DNA from: Trachemys scripta elegans
Lineage: Eukaryota > Chordata > Testudines > Emydidae
Assembly: GCF_013100865.1 (NCBI RefSeq)
Contig: NC_048317.1
Location: forward strand, 12,400,909-12,464,908
Reading direction: 5' to 3'
DNA length: 64,000 nucleotides
The translations under genes were made by a program, and so were the position numbers. Of this stretch, positions 46,022 through 57,155 are shown piece after piece (within the stretch, counting starts at the first letter, position 1; every line of letters starts with the position of its first letter). The notes under the pieces are model-generated. The model saw only the letters and a program-made list of their open reading frames with translations. It searched no databases and was not told where the DNA came from.

Positions 46022-46084
46022 GGTACGCTGAATATTGGGGTACGCTGAATATTGGGGTACGCTGAATATTGGGGTACGCTGAAT
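46022..46084 (+). repeat. 17-bp tandem repeat, about 3.7 units
   Basis: Perfect head-to-tail copies of ggtacgctgaatattgg, breaking down at 'gaatacagc'. There is no variation between units, so it is young or still changing in copy number. Confidence 0.92.
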
Positions 46085-46089
46085 ACAGC

Positions 46090-46200
46090 AAGATCCACTA
46101 GGCTGTGGAAAAATTTCCCCAGGGAAGTGGTGGTAACCTTCCTATCTTCCCTCCCCTCCCCCTGCCCGGCATTTAAAACTGATTTGAATTCCCAAACAAA
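46090..46200 (+). mobile_element. possible CR1 ORF2 C-terminal remnant
   Basis: The + strand frame reads RLWKNFPREVVV, then FKTDLN. This is the pattern seen at the very end of CR1/jockey-type ORF2 (RLWN.LP.EVV....FK). It is short, so this is a tentative call. Confidence 0.4.
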
Positions 46201-46439
46201 TTACCACTTAAATGGAATTAAGATGTCTGTGACGCTAAAAAGAGATGAGCCATTTTTATTTATTCTGTTGGTTTATAAAGTTGCACCTGTAATCTTTTAA
46301 AAAAAGAACCCTGCTCTTTTGTCCTTACCCTGTGCTGGTGGAGAACCCGACTAGGTGCCAATGGAAGGAAGTGAAAGGGAACAGCTGATCGTTTATTGCA
46401 GGGAAGGATTGATTATTCTTGAATATTAAATATTTTGTA

Positions 46440-46530
46440 TTGGTGCCAAGGAGCCTTACCATGCTGGGTGCTGTGTAAAACCGTAAGACGACACAGTCCC
46501 TGTGTGGAAGAGCTTACTACTGAATTTTAG
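46440..46530. repeat. old SINE-like segment
   Basis: 'catgctgggtgctgtgtaaa' and 'acacagtccctgtgtggaag' resemble the segment at 42.0 kb. Ancient and diverged. Confidence 0.35.
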
Positions 46531-46690
46531 ACGAGATCTGTGATCTCAGGGTGCTTCAGAGCTGAAAATTTGACCCATTTCATGGGGAGCGGGGGGAGAA
46601 AAATCCATCAGGTGAGCCAGATGTACACCATGAGCCAAATAACTGACACCTCTTCACTCTGTGACTTGGGTCCTACCATCAGAGAGACTT

Positions 46691-46945
46691 GATATTGCCA
46701 ATCCCAAGCATTCAAAAATCATGAATTAGGTCCCAAATAATCATGATCTTAATATGCATTTTGCTGTTTGAACTGCCAGTTCATGGTTTTCAAACTTTTC
46801 TTCACAGCCATGAGGGCTAGAAACTTAATTTTTAAAAGGAAAAGTAGTAACGTGACTCCAGGAGCTGGAGCTTTAAAAAATAAACAACCCACCAACTATT
46901 TTGAGATTTGTGATTTTAAATGGTAAGACTTAACAACACTGGCAT
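46691..46945. repeat. MITE-like repeat ('caatcccaagcattcaaaaa'), copy 1
   Basis: It shares 'attcaaaaatcatgaattag' and 'tgagggctagaaactta' with 51401-51690. The ends ('gatattgccaatccc', 'taacaacactgg') are roughly inverted, suggesting an old hAT MITE. Boundaries approximate. Confidence 0.5.
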
Positions 46946-47344
46946 TCTCTCCTCTGTATTACTGCAGCTCTGGAAATCAAAGTGACACACTTGCTAACAG
47001 TCCCCAGATTTGAATGTCTGGAGGTGACAGGCTTTCAGTGGTGGTCCTGTAAAAATTCACTTCTTTCCATTGATTCAACAGACCTGATTTTTGCAAACTT
47101 TCAGGGCATTGTACAAAGCTTTTCTACATCCCTCAAGCAAAAGCCGTAATAAATACTTCAAATTCAAAACATACTATTTTTTATTGTTTACATCCGGACA
47201 ACATTGTGGTGGGTGCATGTTTGAAAACTGAAAAGTATATAAAATACCAGGTCAGGTTAAGCCTGTTTTGAATCTCTACAGGCATCAGAGTGTTTGTGTA
47301 GGACTTGTCTACGTTTACAATGTCGCTGTAGTGCAGGAGGGGAC

Positions 47345-47843
47345 TCTGGGTTTGAGGGGGGGGCTCAGGGCTGGGGCAGAGGACTGGGACGCGGCGCAGC
47401 CGGGGTGCTAAGGCAGACTTCTCATCTGTCCTGGCACTGTGGAACGCGCTGCACCTTGAAAGCGGTCAGCAGCAGGTCCGGCTCCTAGGCGGAGGCGTGC
47501 AAGTGACTCCGTGCGGCTCTCACCCGCAGGCACCGCCCCCCCCCCCCTCAGGTCCCATCGGCTGATTCCTGGCCACTGGGAATGCAGAGCTGGTGCTTGG
47601 TGCAGAGGCAGCGTGCAGAGCCCCATGACCCCCCCCCCCGCCTAGGAGCTGGACCTGCTGCTGGCCGCTTCTGGGGCGCAGCGCGTTGTCGGAACAGGTA
47701 GGAACTAGCCTGTCTTAGCTGGGCAGCACCGCTGACGGGACTTTTAATGGCCCGGTCAGTGGTGCTGACCAGAGTTGCCGTGATCAGTGCCTTCCTTCTG
47801 CCACCCAGTACTGGGTCGCAACCCACAGTTTGAAAACCACTAG
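47345..47843 (-). mobile_element. GC-rich hAT-type MITE (CTAGTGGTTTTCAAAC end)
   Basis: The right end reads 'cacagtttgaaaaccactag', a hAT-type terminus. Inward it has 'cagtactgggtcgcaaccc', then a very GC-rich core with C runs. I recognise this as a turtle repeat. It is inserted in another MITE ('acttgtctacgtttacaatg' before, 'agaccaagccttag' after). The core imitates a CpG island. Confidence 0.65.
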
Positions 47844-47954
47844 TATAGACCAAGCCTTAGTTCTCATAGGTGCAAAGCTGAAATTAACCCTTTGACTTTT
47901 CGGAAAATACTCCAATGACTCTGTGAGGACACTAGGATAAGCCAAATCTGGAGT

Positions 47955-48140
47955 CTGGTGGCACCTTAAAGACTAACAGATTTATTTGGGCATAAGCTTT
48001 CGTGAGTAAAAACCTCACTTCTTCGGTTTTTACTCACGAAAGCTTATGCCCAAATAAATCTGTTAGTCTTTAAGGTGCCACCAGACTCCTTGTTGTTTTT
48101 GTAGATACAGACTAACACGGCTACCCCCTGATACTTGACA
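47955..48140. repeat. palindromic retroelement P4
   Basis: The left arm 'ctggtggcaccttaaagact' to 'gtgagtaaaaac' is repeated as its exact reverse complement. The 12-base loop is CTCACTTCTTCG. The right end carries the full head. Exact 13-bp duplications ccaaatctggagt lie at 47942-47954 and 48141-48153. Confidence 0.92.
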
Positions 48141-48153
48141 CCAAATCTGGAGT

Positions 48154-49645
48154 TTCTGGGCCAAACTGCCTTTTGAGAGATTCTATTAAAAAAAGGAACA
48201 CGTTACAAAAATGCATTATCAGGATTTGTTAAAATCTGATCATGCTTAGATAGTTGAAATGATACAAAATGGGGGAGAGTGGGCGGGAAGGAGAGTCTTC
48301 CATGGTCAAAGACCACCCCATGACAACTTCCAGACACATGGTATGGCTTTGGCAAAAGTTGATGCAGTGTGCCAAAATTGGGATTATAATGGTGAGTTAT
48401 TTTTTAACGTTTTCTATAGGGTGGTTGTTGTGGCTCTGTAATAAAACACCGAGGAGTGAATACACTGTAGAGACGACTTATCCTAGAGACTAGTAATGAG
48501 CTGGACTGATGATCTAATAAATCTCTTCCACTTCATTTCTTAGCTCAGAACGTGACAGGCTTTTAAAAGCCGTCATCCCAAAAGGTTGCTCTTCTGTCAC
48601 ACCAAAGCACTGTCTGCATAAGCTTTCAAAAGCTATGGAAGTATTTTCCACATATTTGTAACTTTACCTCTATGGCAGATTATTAAAGACTTTGTTAATA
48701 GTAATTTTCTCCCACACAATGATTGTTAATTTGTACGCTTCTCAATGGAGGGGAAAATATACTGGGAATCTGGATCTTAAATGACTTGCTGAGAAGGGAG
48801 AGAGGTCATGTACTCTATTTATTGACGGAAATATATCAGAATTAGACCAAAGTGGATTTGTCCTACTATGCAGTGCCAAGTTGAAATGAGATTTCCTTTA
48901 CACCTCTTCATAGCCTTCTGATACCAGTTGAATCAACGTTTGTGATTATACCAGTGAATGTGAACCGTAGAGCCAGGGCTGGAAAGCCAGAGGTTGACGA
49001 GACAAAACCACTGACTTCCCCCCCGATTGTTTGCTTGCACCACTTAATGTTGCTGCTGCTGGTTTGACCTAATTCGTGCACCAGTGTAGAAAAGACAAGT
49101 TGACATTTTCAATTACTTCTAGCCAGTTCACAATAAATACTTATTGTGTGGCTGTTTTTCTTTCTTTTAAACTTTAGTTACCATTCAGCTTCGGGTCACT
49201 TAATTTTGTTCTTTCTTATAGTGTATGTCAATTTTGATCTCCTCCCCCCTCCCCAGATTCTCTTGTTTTTCACATTAAAAATCCCTAAGTGTTGCGCGCA
49301 CACACACAAATAATTCCTTTTTAGATGGTACGCTCCTTGTTTATATCAACTCTTCAGGGCAGGGTGAGTTTTATTCAGAGCAGAGTGCATTGTTGATGAT
49401 TGTTAAATTTTTAACATAAAGCTAACGGGCATTGAAATAAGAGGACCCTCGGTCTCTGCATGCTTGAATGTGGGAATCCTACTATATTGTATACTCTGTG
49501 GTGTCTTAGCAGAACGTAGGGATTTATTTTCTAAGATTTTTATATATGAGCTCTTATTTGTCTAGAGCAAGAGTTCTCTTCCATCGTAATGTACATTCCA
49601 AAAGGGCTTCTAAATCCACTATTAAATGCACCATATTTAAACTGC
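48154..49645. other. non-coding stretch, nothing recognised
   Basis: No repeat or exon that I can name; AT-rich. Confidence 0.45.
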
Positions 49646-49647
49646 TA

Positions 49648-49883
49648 CCCTGTTTCCCCGAAAATAAGACATCCTCCGAAAATAAGGCCTACTTACAGTT
49701 TTGCCTCTCGTTGTAATATAAGGCATCCCCCCGATAATAAGACCTCCCCGATAATAAGGCATCCACCGATAATAAGGCATTTTTCATTTCTGAAAAATAA
49801 GACATCCCCTGAAAATAAGACCTAGCGCATCTTTGGGAGCAAAAATTAATATAAGACACTGTCTTATTTTCGGGGAAACAGGG
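49648..49883. mobile_element. Tc1/mariner-type MITE (CCCTGTTTCCCCGAAAATAAG ends)
   Basis: Terminal inverted repeats of about 24 bases, CCCTGTTTCCCCGAAAATAA at both ends. TA dinucleotides flank it (49646-49647 and 49884-49885), as expected for Tc1/mariner. The inside is a run of imperfect repeats of 'gataataaggcatcc'. Non-coding; the open frame across it follows from the repeats. Confidence 0.88.
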
Positions 49884-49885
49884 TA

Positions 49886-50817
49886 GGATGACGTGTTTTT
49901 GAAAACAGCACTGTGGCTTACTTGCCCTCCCTCTGTTCACTCTCTTTTACCTCTTCCCCTCGCCCCCTTCTCTGCAAGACCCTATTGATCTTCACCAATC
50001 AAGGCTGCAAGAGTCCTGAGTTTGCTGCTGGCCTGGAACTACCTTGTGGTTTTCAGTAAAATAGTCTGCTGCCTTAGTTGCACATATACATGCTAAAAAG
50101 GAATATGATTTCTATGCTTATAACCCTTGTTAAAATAACAGCATTCAGCCACTGAGGTTTCATGATTCATTAATATGACTGAGTTTCTAATTGGGTTGTA
50201 TAATGTGATTTCTAACTTGCATAAAAAAATTGCAACGAATAGGGAAGTTCTTTTAAATATTTGCAGTCCTGTCTTGGCATGGATCAAACTGTTTATAGCT
50301 AAGAATTGAAGACATTTCCATGACTTCCTATGGGATTTCAGAGGTCAGTCTGGGGATGTGTAGGAAGGAAAAGGTTAGAACATGAGCCAAAACCTAAAGT
50401 GAAAGTTAAAAAATGAGGCAGATTTGAGCTTATACCAAAGTAATTTTTAGTCAATTTGCCTAATTTTTTTTTTTTAACTTGGATGGGAACTAATATTGGG
50501 TAGTGTTGTGTTAAATGCTCATGTAAGGTTTTTAACGTTATGTGCGGTAATATGCCTGTCTCATTAAACTGTATAGTATATGATGTAACAGAATTTTGAT
50601 TTTAAAAAGTTACCTATCTAATGCTAGTACTGTTATGAAAGAACCAGTTTAAACAGTATTCTCCAATCTGGGTTAATATACAGCACAGATCAATACATTA
50701 TATAGAGAGTCTTTGGTATAAACTGTCTCCTAACACACTGTAGAGTTGCATATCAGTTTTAATGTTTTGGATGCGCTGCCCCTCCCCCCAGTTTGAAATA
50801 TGTGTAACTACTGTTAG
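49886..50817. other. non-coding stretch, nothing recognised
   Basis: AT-rich, with a T run near 50466-50477. No repeat or exon that I can name. Confidence 0.45.
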
Positions 50818-50819
50818 TA

Positions 50820-51020
50820 CACCTCTACCCCGATATAACGTGACCCGATATAACACAAATTCAGATATAACGCAGTAACGCAGTGCTCTGGGGGGGAAGC
50901 GGGGGACGGTGCTGCGCACTCTGGTGGATCAAAGCAAGTTCGATATAACTCGGTTTCGCCTATAACGTGGTAAGATGATTTTTTGGCTCCCGAGGACAGC
51001 GTTATATCGAGGTAGAGGTG
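50820..51020. mobile_element. Tigger/pogo-type MITE (CACCTCTACCCCGATATAACG ends)
   Basis: Inverted ends CACCTCTACCCCGATATAAC and GTTATATCGAGGTAGAGGTG, flanked by TA (50818-50819 and 51021-51022). 201 bp, non-coding. It abuts a CR1 fragment that starts immediately to its right. Confidence 0.88.
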
Positions 51021-51022
51021 TA

Positions 51023-51350
51023 TATCTTTTTCAGATGGGGTGACCAGAACTGTGCACAGCATTCAAGATGTGGGGGTACCATGGATTTATATTGTGACAG
51101 AAAATCTGTCTTCTTTTCTATCCCTTTCCTAGAGATTTCTAATATTGCTATCTTTTTTGACTTCTGCTGCTCATTGAGTAGATGTTTTTGGAGAACTATC
51201 CACGATGACTCCAAGATTGTTCTTGAGTGGTAACAGCCAATTAAAACCCCATCATTTTGTATGTATAGGTGGAATTATGTTTTCTAGTGTGCAATACTTT
51301 GCATTTATCAACAATGAATTTCATCTGCCATTTTATTGCACAGTGTTGTG
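51023..51350 (-). mobile_element. CR1-clade LINE fragment (second copy)
   Basis: Homologous to about 36470-36800 of the first CR1 fragment ('gaactatccacgatgactcc', 'tttgcatttatcaacaatg'). On the minus strand it includes PHLECCAQFWSPHLKK, typical of CR1 ORF2. Truncated on both sides, with frame breaks. Confidence 0.8.
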
Positions 51351-51400
51351 AGATAGACTTTGAAAGCTTACAAAGGTATTTTGGACTTCTGTGCAAGTAG

Positions 51401-51690
51401 TGTTGCTAACCCCAAGTATTCAAAAATCATGAGTCAGGACCCAAAAATTATGATTGCTTTAAAAAAATAGATTTTTAAACCAAACTGGGGTTCTTATTTG
51501 AGATCTGTGTTTGAGCTTTTAATACTCACATTTCCAAGTACTTCAATGTAAGCATGAAGGCTAGAAACTGATTTAATGAAACTGAGATTCGCACATCATC
51601 ATGAGAGTTTTGGAGATGGGGCTTGATGAAAAAGACAAAATATCATGAGATTTATTATTACAATTGAAAAGATGGTAACATTGATAAGGA
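51401..51690. repeat. MITE-like repeat ('aaccccaagtattcaaaaat'), copy 2
   Basis: Starts 'agtgttgctaaccccaagta' and ends 'gatggtaacattg', imperfectly inverted. Related to 46691-46945. Confidence 0.5.
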
Positions 51691-53380
51691 AAAGCTAGGA
51701 AATATTTGTATGTCTCTCAACAGCGTGAACCTGTAATGGAAGCTGGTTGCAAGCTTTATAGAGAGGGCCTTGCCATAGTAAGTAATCCTAGCAGGGTGGG
51801 TGTTTTTCAGTGGGAGGTGAATCCTTTGAGGAAATAGATTGTTTGGAAAGTATCAGGTACTAGTTGAAAACCAAAAATTTGAAATTCGCCCTTGCTAGGA
51901 TGCTGTTGAAATAAACTTCAGTGCGGAGTGGTGGAGGTGCAATGCTTATTGACCCCAAACCACGAAGCACCTCAGTACTGTATATTAATAGGGTGTGACG
52001 GAGTTGATCTTAATGCAAACCGAAAACTGATCCATAGTTTAAATCTCTTCCCATTTTGCTCCAAAAGGCTTTTGTTGCCATGAGGTCTGTTGCGGATTAT
52101 GTAAATATGTGAGACAAAGCAGTTGCTTTCTCTTTGTTGGTACGTTTACATGTGAGGAAATCCAGCTCGATGAGGACTTGCTGGAGCTGACATGATAAAC
52201 AATGTAAAATTGTATAGTATATTTATTTTCTACTGACAAATTCAAAGAGGGAAGATTTAATAATTCCACAGTTAGTACAATAGAAAACACTGTGTACCCT
52301 ACAAGTCTCCAGACCATGTCACGGAAACTTTCGCATCCTAGTACAGAAATTCTTTTCAAAAGAGAGGCCAACACAATTATCTCTTTTTGAAGACAAGAAC
52401 CCAAATTTACCTCACTTAAAAGTCTGCTTGTTTCACAAGTACTCACTCCCCTTCCTCCCCAGGTTTTAATTGAGTTAGTAGAGATATATTAAAAGCAAAG
52501 TTTTTAATGACTGGGGACACTGTAACTGTTCCATTTCTTACTTAATGGCCTTTGTTTTATATCTTTACAAAAGTTTTGCTTTTGTACATAGATTGTTATG
52601 GGAGAATAGCTCCATGCTTCTGAACTACACTACATTTTTCTGTTTTTATAGAGAAAGTTGTATCTAAAATCTAGGACGCTGTAGAAAAAGTTTGTTCTGA
52701 TTTAAGACGTCCATCAGAAGGGTTTCTAAATTTGTGCATTTCTTTTCTGTATTGTTTCCAATTTATTTGTTACGTTCTAAAGCTGTTCTTCTGCTTACTC
52801 CTCCCCTACCTTATAAACACTTCACTGCTCTATCCTCTTAGCTGTAGCAGTGGGAGTAATCATGTCATTTCAACCTCCTCTTAAAGGACAATGTTTGTTG
52901 TGGGTTAGAGCAGAGATTTAAAGAAGCTGGGATTACATGATGTATCTGGTTGAAGTCCTCAAAAGGCATCCATTCCTATAGCAGTGGCAGTCTATATAAT
53001 GTATATAATATGGTCTAATAGCTCACTTCAGGAAGTTCTCCTTTTGTGAGACCTCAGCTATTAATATGCATAGACAGGAGAACATTTTTCATAAAGGGCT
53101 TTACCCTGTGGGGACTTCATCTGTGACTTTTTCAGTGACATGAAACAGTCTGTTGTCAGTAACTTGCATGTCATGCAGCGCCATGCCACAGAGACCAAGA
53201 AAGGAAAAGACTGTTTCTGACTATTCCCAGACATGGATTTGCATCCAACTGGTTCTGTCACCTAATGGAAGCTTACCTACAAACTGAAATAATCAGTTAT
53301 AGTTACCAACTTGCACTGAAATAACTACTAGTATTGAGTGTTTTTTTGTTTGTTTTTAATTTAATTTAAGCCTGGTCTAA
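51691..53380. other. non-coding stretch, no gene recognised
   Basis: The 135-codon minus frame 52039-52446 has no recognised homology. No repeat that I can name. Confidence 0.45.
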
Positions 53381-53850
53381 ACATAAATGTTTGACTGGTA
53401 TAACTATGTTGGTTAAGGATATGATTTCCCCTCCCACTTTACCCCAATCCCACATCCATTTGTAAGCTTTAGTCTTTACCAGTCTAACTGCATCCAGAGA
53501 TGAAGCATTGTTATACTAGTACAACTGCGTCCACACTACCAGGGTTGTACCACTAGCCGTTACACTAAACTAGTATAGTTAAAGCAGTACAACTTTCCAC
53601 TGTAGATAAGTCTACCCTAGAAGTACTTTAACGCTATTCCTTTACTAGTACTGCCAAAGCTGTGCTTTACAATTCTAATGGTATACAACCCCCGCCCCCC
53701 CCCCCAATCAAGCGATACGAGTAAAAGGGCAGTTTTGCTTGTATAACCGTCTCTACTACAGGCTTCTGCTGGCATAGCTATGTAAAGCAGGGATGAGAAG
53801 AGGTGTGATTCCTGACTGACGCAGCTGTGCTGCCACTAATCTGTAACATA
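53381..53850. mobile_element. old turtle-type MITE(s) (probable)
   Basis: Segments such as 'aagcctggtctaaacataaa', 'ctgcgtccacactaccaggg', 'ccactgtagataagtctacc' and 'agaggtgtgattcctgactg' look like decayed 'gtctacac'-ended MITEs. The last part is shared with 37.15 kb. Boundaries uncertain. Confidence 0.45.
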
Positions 53851-54497
53851 TACAATGCCTAAGTGTTGTCCGTTCCAGTTTGTGTGGAGGCAAGTCCAAA
53901 GAATTCCTTGTTCTATCCAAGGACTATCCTTCAAGGATTGGTTCCTCGGGGTGCGTGGGTAGAGTTCCCGGGTAACTGCATGGCTGTGGGTCTTCTCCCC
54001 CTAGTCTACAGAACAAAGATTGATGTGAAGTCAGGATTTGATTAAAAAGGCGCAGGCGCAAGGTTAGGAAGGCTCAGAAGCAATGACGGATCTCTGTTGA
54101 ATTCAAGTGTACGGGGTCAGGCCCTGAATGTACCTGTGTGTGTGTGTGTGGGGGGGGGCACAATTGGAAATGGCCCCTCTCCTGTCACAAGTACGGAGCT
54201 GGGCCGGATGTTCGGGATCAGGCTCCATATCCTGCAATCTTTCCCTTTAATGCCTATTGGTACCCGGCCCACACTGCTTTGGCAGCTTCTCCGCCGTCCT
54301 ATGCGCCCTGGGCTGAGTAGCTGAGAGGAGAGCAGGGGTGTAATATAGGTGCTTTTTTGGTTCATTATCAGGCCCAGGGAAGGGCCTGAGCAGAAGCAGG
54401 AGCTGGCTGGGGGGGAGGAGGGGGGTTTTCCTACTTCGCTGCCTTCTCCCCATTTTTCAGTAGGGAAAGAGTCCTGTTCCCTGTTACAGCAGCCTCC
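53851..54497. other. non-coding stretch upstream of the GC-rich block
   Basis: A GT simple repeat followed by a G run lies at about 54137-54158. No exon recognised. Confidence 0.45.
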
Positions 54498-54715
54498 CCC
54501 TTGAGTGGGGCACAGCAGACTCGCCCCCTTCCCCCCCATAGCTCGGAGGGGGGCCCAGGGACCCCCCTTCCCTCCCCAGCTCGGAGTAGGGCACAGGGAC
54601 CCCCCCATAGCTCGGAGTGGGGCACAGGGACCCCCCCTTCGCCCCCCCAGCTCGGAGTGGGGCACAGGGACCCCCACCCCATAGCTCGGAGCGGGGCACA
54701 GCAGCCTCCCTCTGT
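54498..54715. repeat. GC-rich minisatellite (agctcggag units)
   Basis: Five units marked by 'agctcgga' at about 54540-54690, spaced roughly 31-40 bp, each followed by 'ggggcacagggacccccc'. It produces a 259-codon minus frame and others on both strands that are not genes. Confidence 0.82.
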
Positions 54716-54719
54716 CCCG

Positions 54720-55069
54720 TGGGGGGAGCGCGCCCCCCTGCCTGCCTGCGCGCTCCCGCGGCTCCCCTCGGAGCGCCCCGCTCGCCTCGCGTGCGCGACG
54801 CGCGGCCGCCCCTCCCCCCCTCCTCCTCCGGGAGCCGCGGGTTCCCAGCAGCCAATGGCGGAGCCGGCGGCGGCCCCGCCTTCCCGGCCCGGCCAATAGA
54901 AACTTACTACTATGTTATTGGGGGGAGGGGGCGCGGGGGTCTGGGGGCGCTGGCGCCGGTGGGTGAGGAGACAGCGGCGGGCCTGGAGCCGGCGGGATTT
55001 CCCCCCTACCCCGCCCCGCTGCGTGAGGAGAGAGCGGCCGGGTACGGGGCGAGGGGGGTACAAGGGAAA
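54720..55069. promoter_or_regulatory. CpG-island promoter with clustered CCAAT boxes
   Basis: CpG-dense sequence with CCAAT at 54852-54856 and 54893-54897, and an inverted ATTGG at 54917-54921. There is no TATA box. Purine/GC-rich sequence then runs into the gap at 55070. Three CCAAT motifs within 70 bp are typical of NF-Y-dependent housekeeping promoters. Direction and gene are unknown; a first exon could lie in the gap or on the other strand. Confidence 0.6.
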
Positions 55070-55157
55070 NNNNNNNNNNNNNNNNNNNNNNNNNNNNNNN
55101 NNNNNNNNNNNNNNNNNNNNNNNNNNNNNNNNNNNNNNNNNNNNNNNNNNNNNNNNN
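55070..55157. other. assembly gap (88 N)
   Basis: A gap inside the GC-rich island, directly followed by a G homopolymer. Open frames that run through it are meaningless. Confidence 0.95.

Positions 55158-55208
<51 letters not shown>
55158..55208 (+). repeat. 51-base G homopolymer at the gap edge
   Basis: An uninterrupted run of G from the last N to 55208. See findings: it may be real, or a sequencing or gap-filling artefact. Confidence 0.9.
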
Positions 55209-55211
<3 letters not shown>

Positions 55212-55264
55212 GGAGCTGGCAGTGGGGTGTCTGGGAAGGCGGGGGCGCCTTCCATGGCAGGGTC

Positions 55265-55380
55265 TGGGGGGTGACCAGACAGGAAGCGTGAACAGTCAGG
55301 ACGGGGGTGTGGGTGGGGGGGTAATAGGCTTGTATATAAGAAAAAGCCTCAAATATCGGGACTGTCCCTAGAAAAGCGGG
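55265..55380. mobile_element. diverged hAT-type MITE of the 3.4 kb family
   Basis: 'ggggggtgaccagacaggaa', 'ggacgggggtgtgggtgggg', 'taataggcttgtatataaga' and 'gggactgtcccta' are the reverse complement of the 3420-3542 element. The right terminus is lost. Confidence 0.7.
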
Positions 55381-57143
55381 GCGCCTGGTCCCCCTGCAGG
55401 GTCTGTTCGTGTCTTTGCCTTGCCCGGGTCCGAGCTCTGCCCATCGCAAGGTGCGCGGCCTGGAGACGTGGGGGAGGGAAGATTGGTGGCTCCAGAGGAG
55501 ACCGGAATTGTCTGAGCGCAGAAATGGTGGGATGCGAGATGTTAAGGGAGGAGGAGGAGGTGGTGGTGATGATGGTCAAGATCATGTGCTGTGTGTGTGT
55601 CCATTTAATGTCAGCCCCGTCCTTTATGGAGGAGAGGCTTTCCTGCCTGGGCAGAGGGATGGATGCGCGGAATCAGTAGGTGTTTCCTATCTCTAACCTC
55701 AGTGAGTCTATTGTGTGCGAGGGAGGTGGGTTGGGAGATTCAGGAGGAGGATGGTGGGAATGAAGCTATGGCGGTAGAAAGGTTTGAAAAATCCCAAAAC
55801 ACAATCCGTCAATGGTTTGAGCTCTGAGAGGAAGAGATTTCAAAAACAATGCAGGCCTGGTAGATGAGTTGAATTGAAGGTTGTGAGGGTGGAGCAGGTA
55901 CTGTTGTTACCGAAGCTGTTTTGCATGAACCATGCCTGCAAAGAAAATTACCTCTGCTTTAAAAAAAAAAAAAAAAAAAAAAAAAGGGAAGGGGGAGAAA
56001 AAAAAAGCTTACACATGGGATTAATTTTTGAATGCTTTAGTGATCAAAGGGTTAAACTCACAAATCCAATTTTCAAAGGTAATGTAAACTCCTAAGTCAC
56101 TGGAGTGCTTTTGAAAATTTTACCCCTAGTCTACATCTAATATATATAATTACTGCAGCTATTGTGCATTATGATCGCATTTGTATGAGTTGATGTAATA
56201 TCAAAGTTATAGTAGATGTGTACCTCAGATTTTATGCCACTTCCATGGTAAGCAACCACACTTAAAATACAGTCATTAGTGATCAAAGAATCGCTGTACA
56301 GTAAGAGGCTTCAAACCATAGGACATTTCAATGCTCTAGATGCTTTGATATAACAGGCAGATTCTCATATGAAATGAGATTCTGTACTTGTGCACACAAG
56401 TGTCAGTGATCTTTAGAAGCTAAATGCTGTACTGATATTTTAGATCACAAGTGAGTCCTGAAATAGAGTTGTCCTTCAGGAAACTATATTTATTTGTAAA
56501 CCAAGAAACCCAAACAGGGAAAGCATAATTCCTTATGATTCCTTGCAATATGCTAAACATGCTAGCAGTGTGTCAGGGTAGTGTCTGTTTAGAAGATTGT
56601 TATCAAGCAGGGCTTTTGTCTGATCCATATTCAAATGCAGGATAATGGATTGACACCCTCTGCATTAAATGGATTTGCTTTGAAGAGACAAATTTGTTTT
56701 ATACCTTTGTTTTCCACAAAGGAGTTTGCTCTGTTAACCTTTTACTAGGATGTTGTTTACATCTTTGTTGGAAAGAATCCCAGAAGTTGGAGTCCCAAGA
56801 GAAAGAACATACCAGAAATGATCCTTCTTGGAACATGATCATGCAAAAAACTGAGCTTTTAAAATGGTGGCAAGACCATTGATTCACCTTGACTAGCAAA
56901 ATCTAGTCAGAGCTTTGGAGGACAGGGATGTGTGATTCTATTTTTGCTGTTCATCTGTGTGTGCTGATATGCCCTTGAAATTTGCTGTTAGGTTTTGAGA
57001 ACTTTTGCCCAGCCTATATTAACTAAAAGAATAATAAACCTATATGTGTACACTGGGTTAGGTTAGTGTTTGGATGTGTTCTACTGGGAATTGACTAATG
57101 CTTGCCGAAATTGTTTTTCAAATTCATGGTGAAGAGCTATGAT
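55381..57143. other. non-coding stretch, no gene recognised
   Basis: The GC-rich shoulder of the island continues to about 55460. An A run lies at 55961-55985. No exon recognised. Confidence 0.45.
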
Positions 57144-57155
57144 AAGAAATCTAAG

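Noticed and set aside
47294..47853. CpG-island promoter at 47.3-47.8 kb
   Set aside because: The GC-rich block is a recognisable MITE ending in CAGTTTGAAAACCACTAG.
54117..55255. 259- and 274-codon minus frames rich in Pro, Arg and Gly
   Set aside because: They run through a minisatellite, a G homopolymer and N bases; not genuine proteins.
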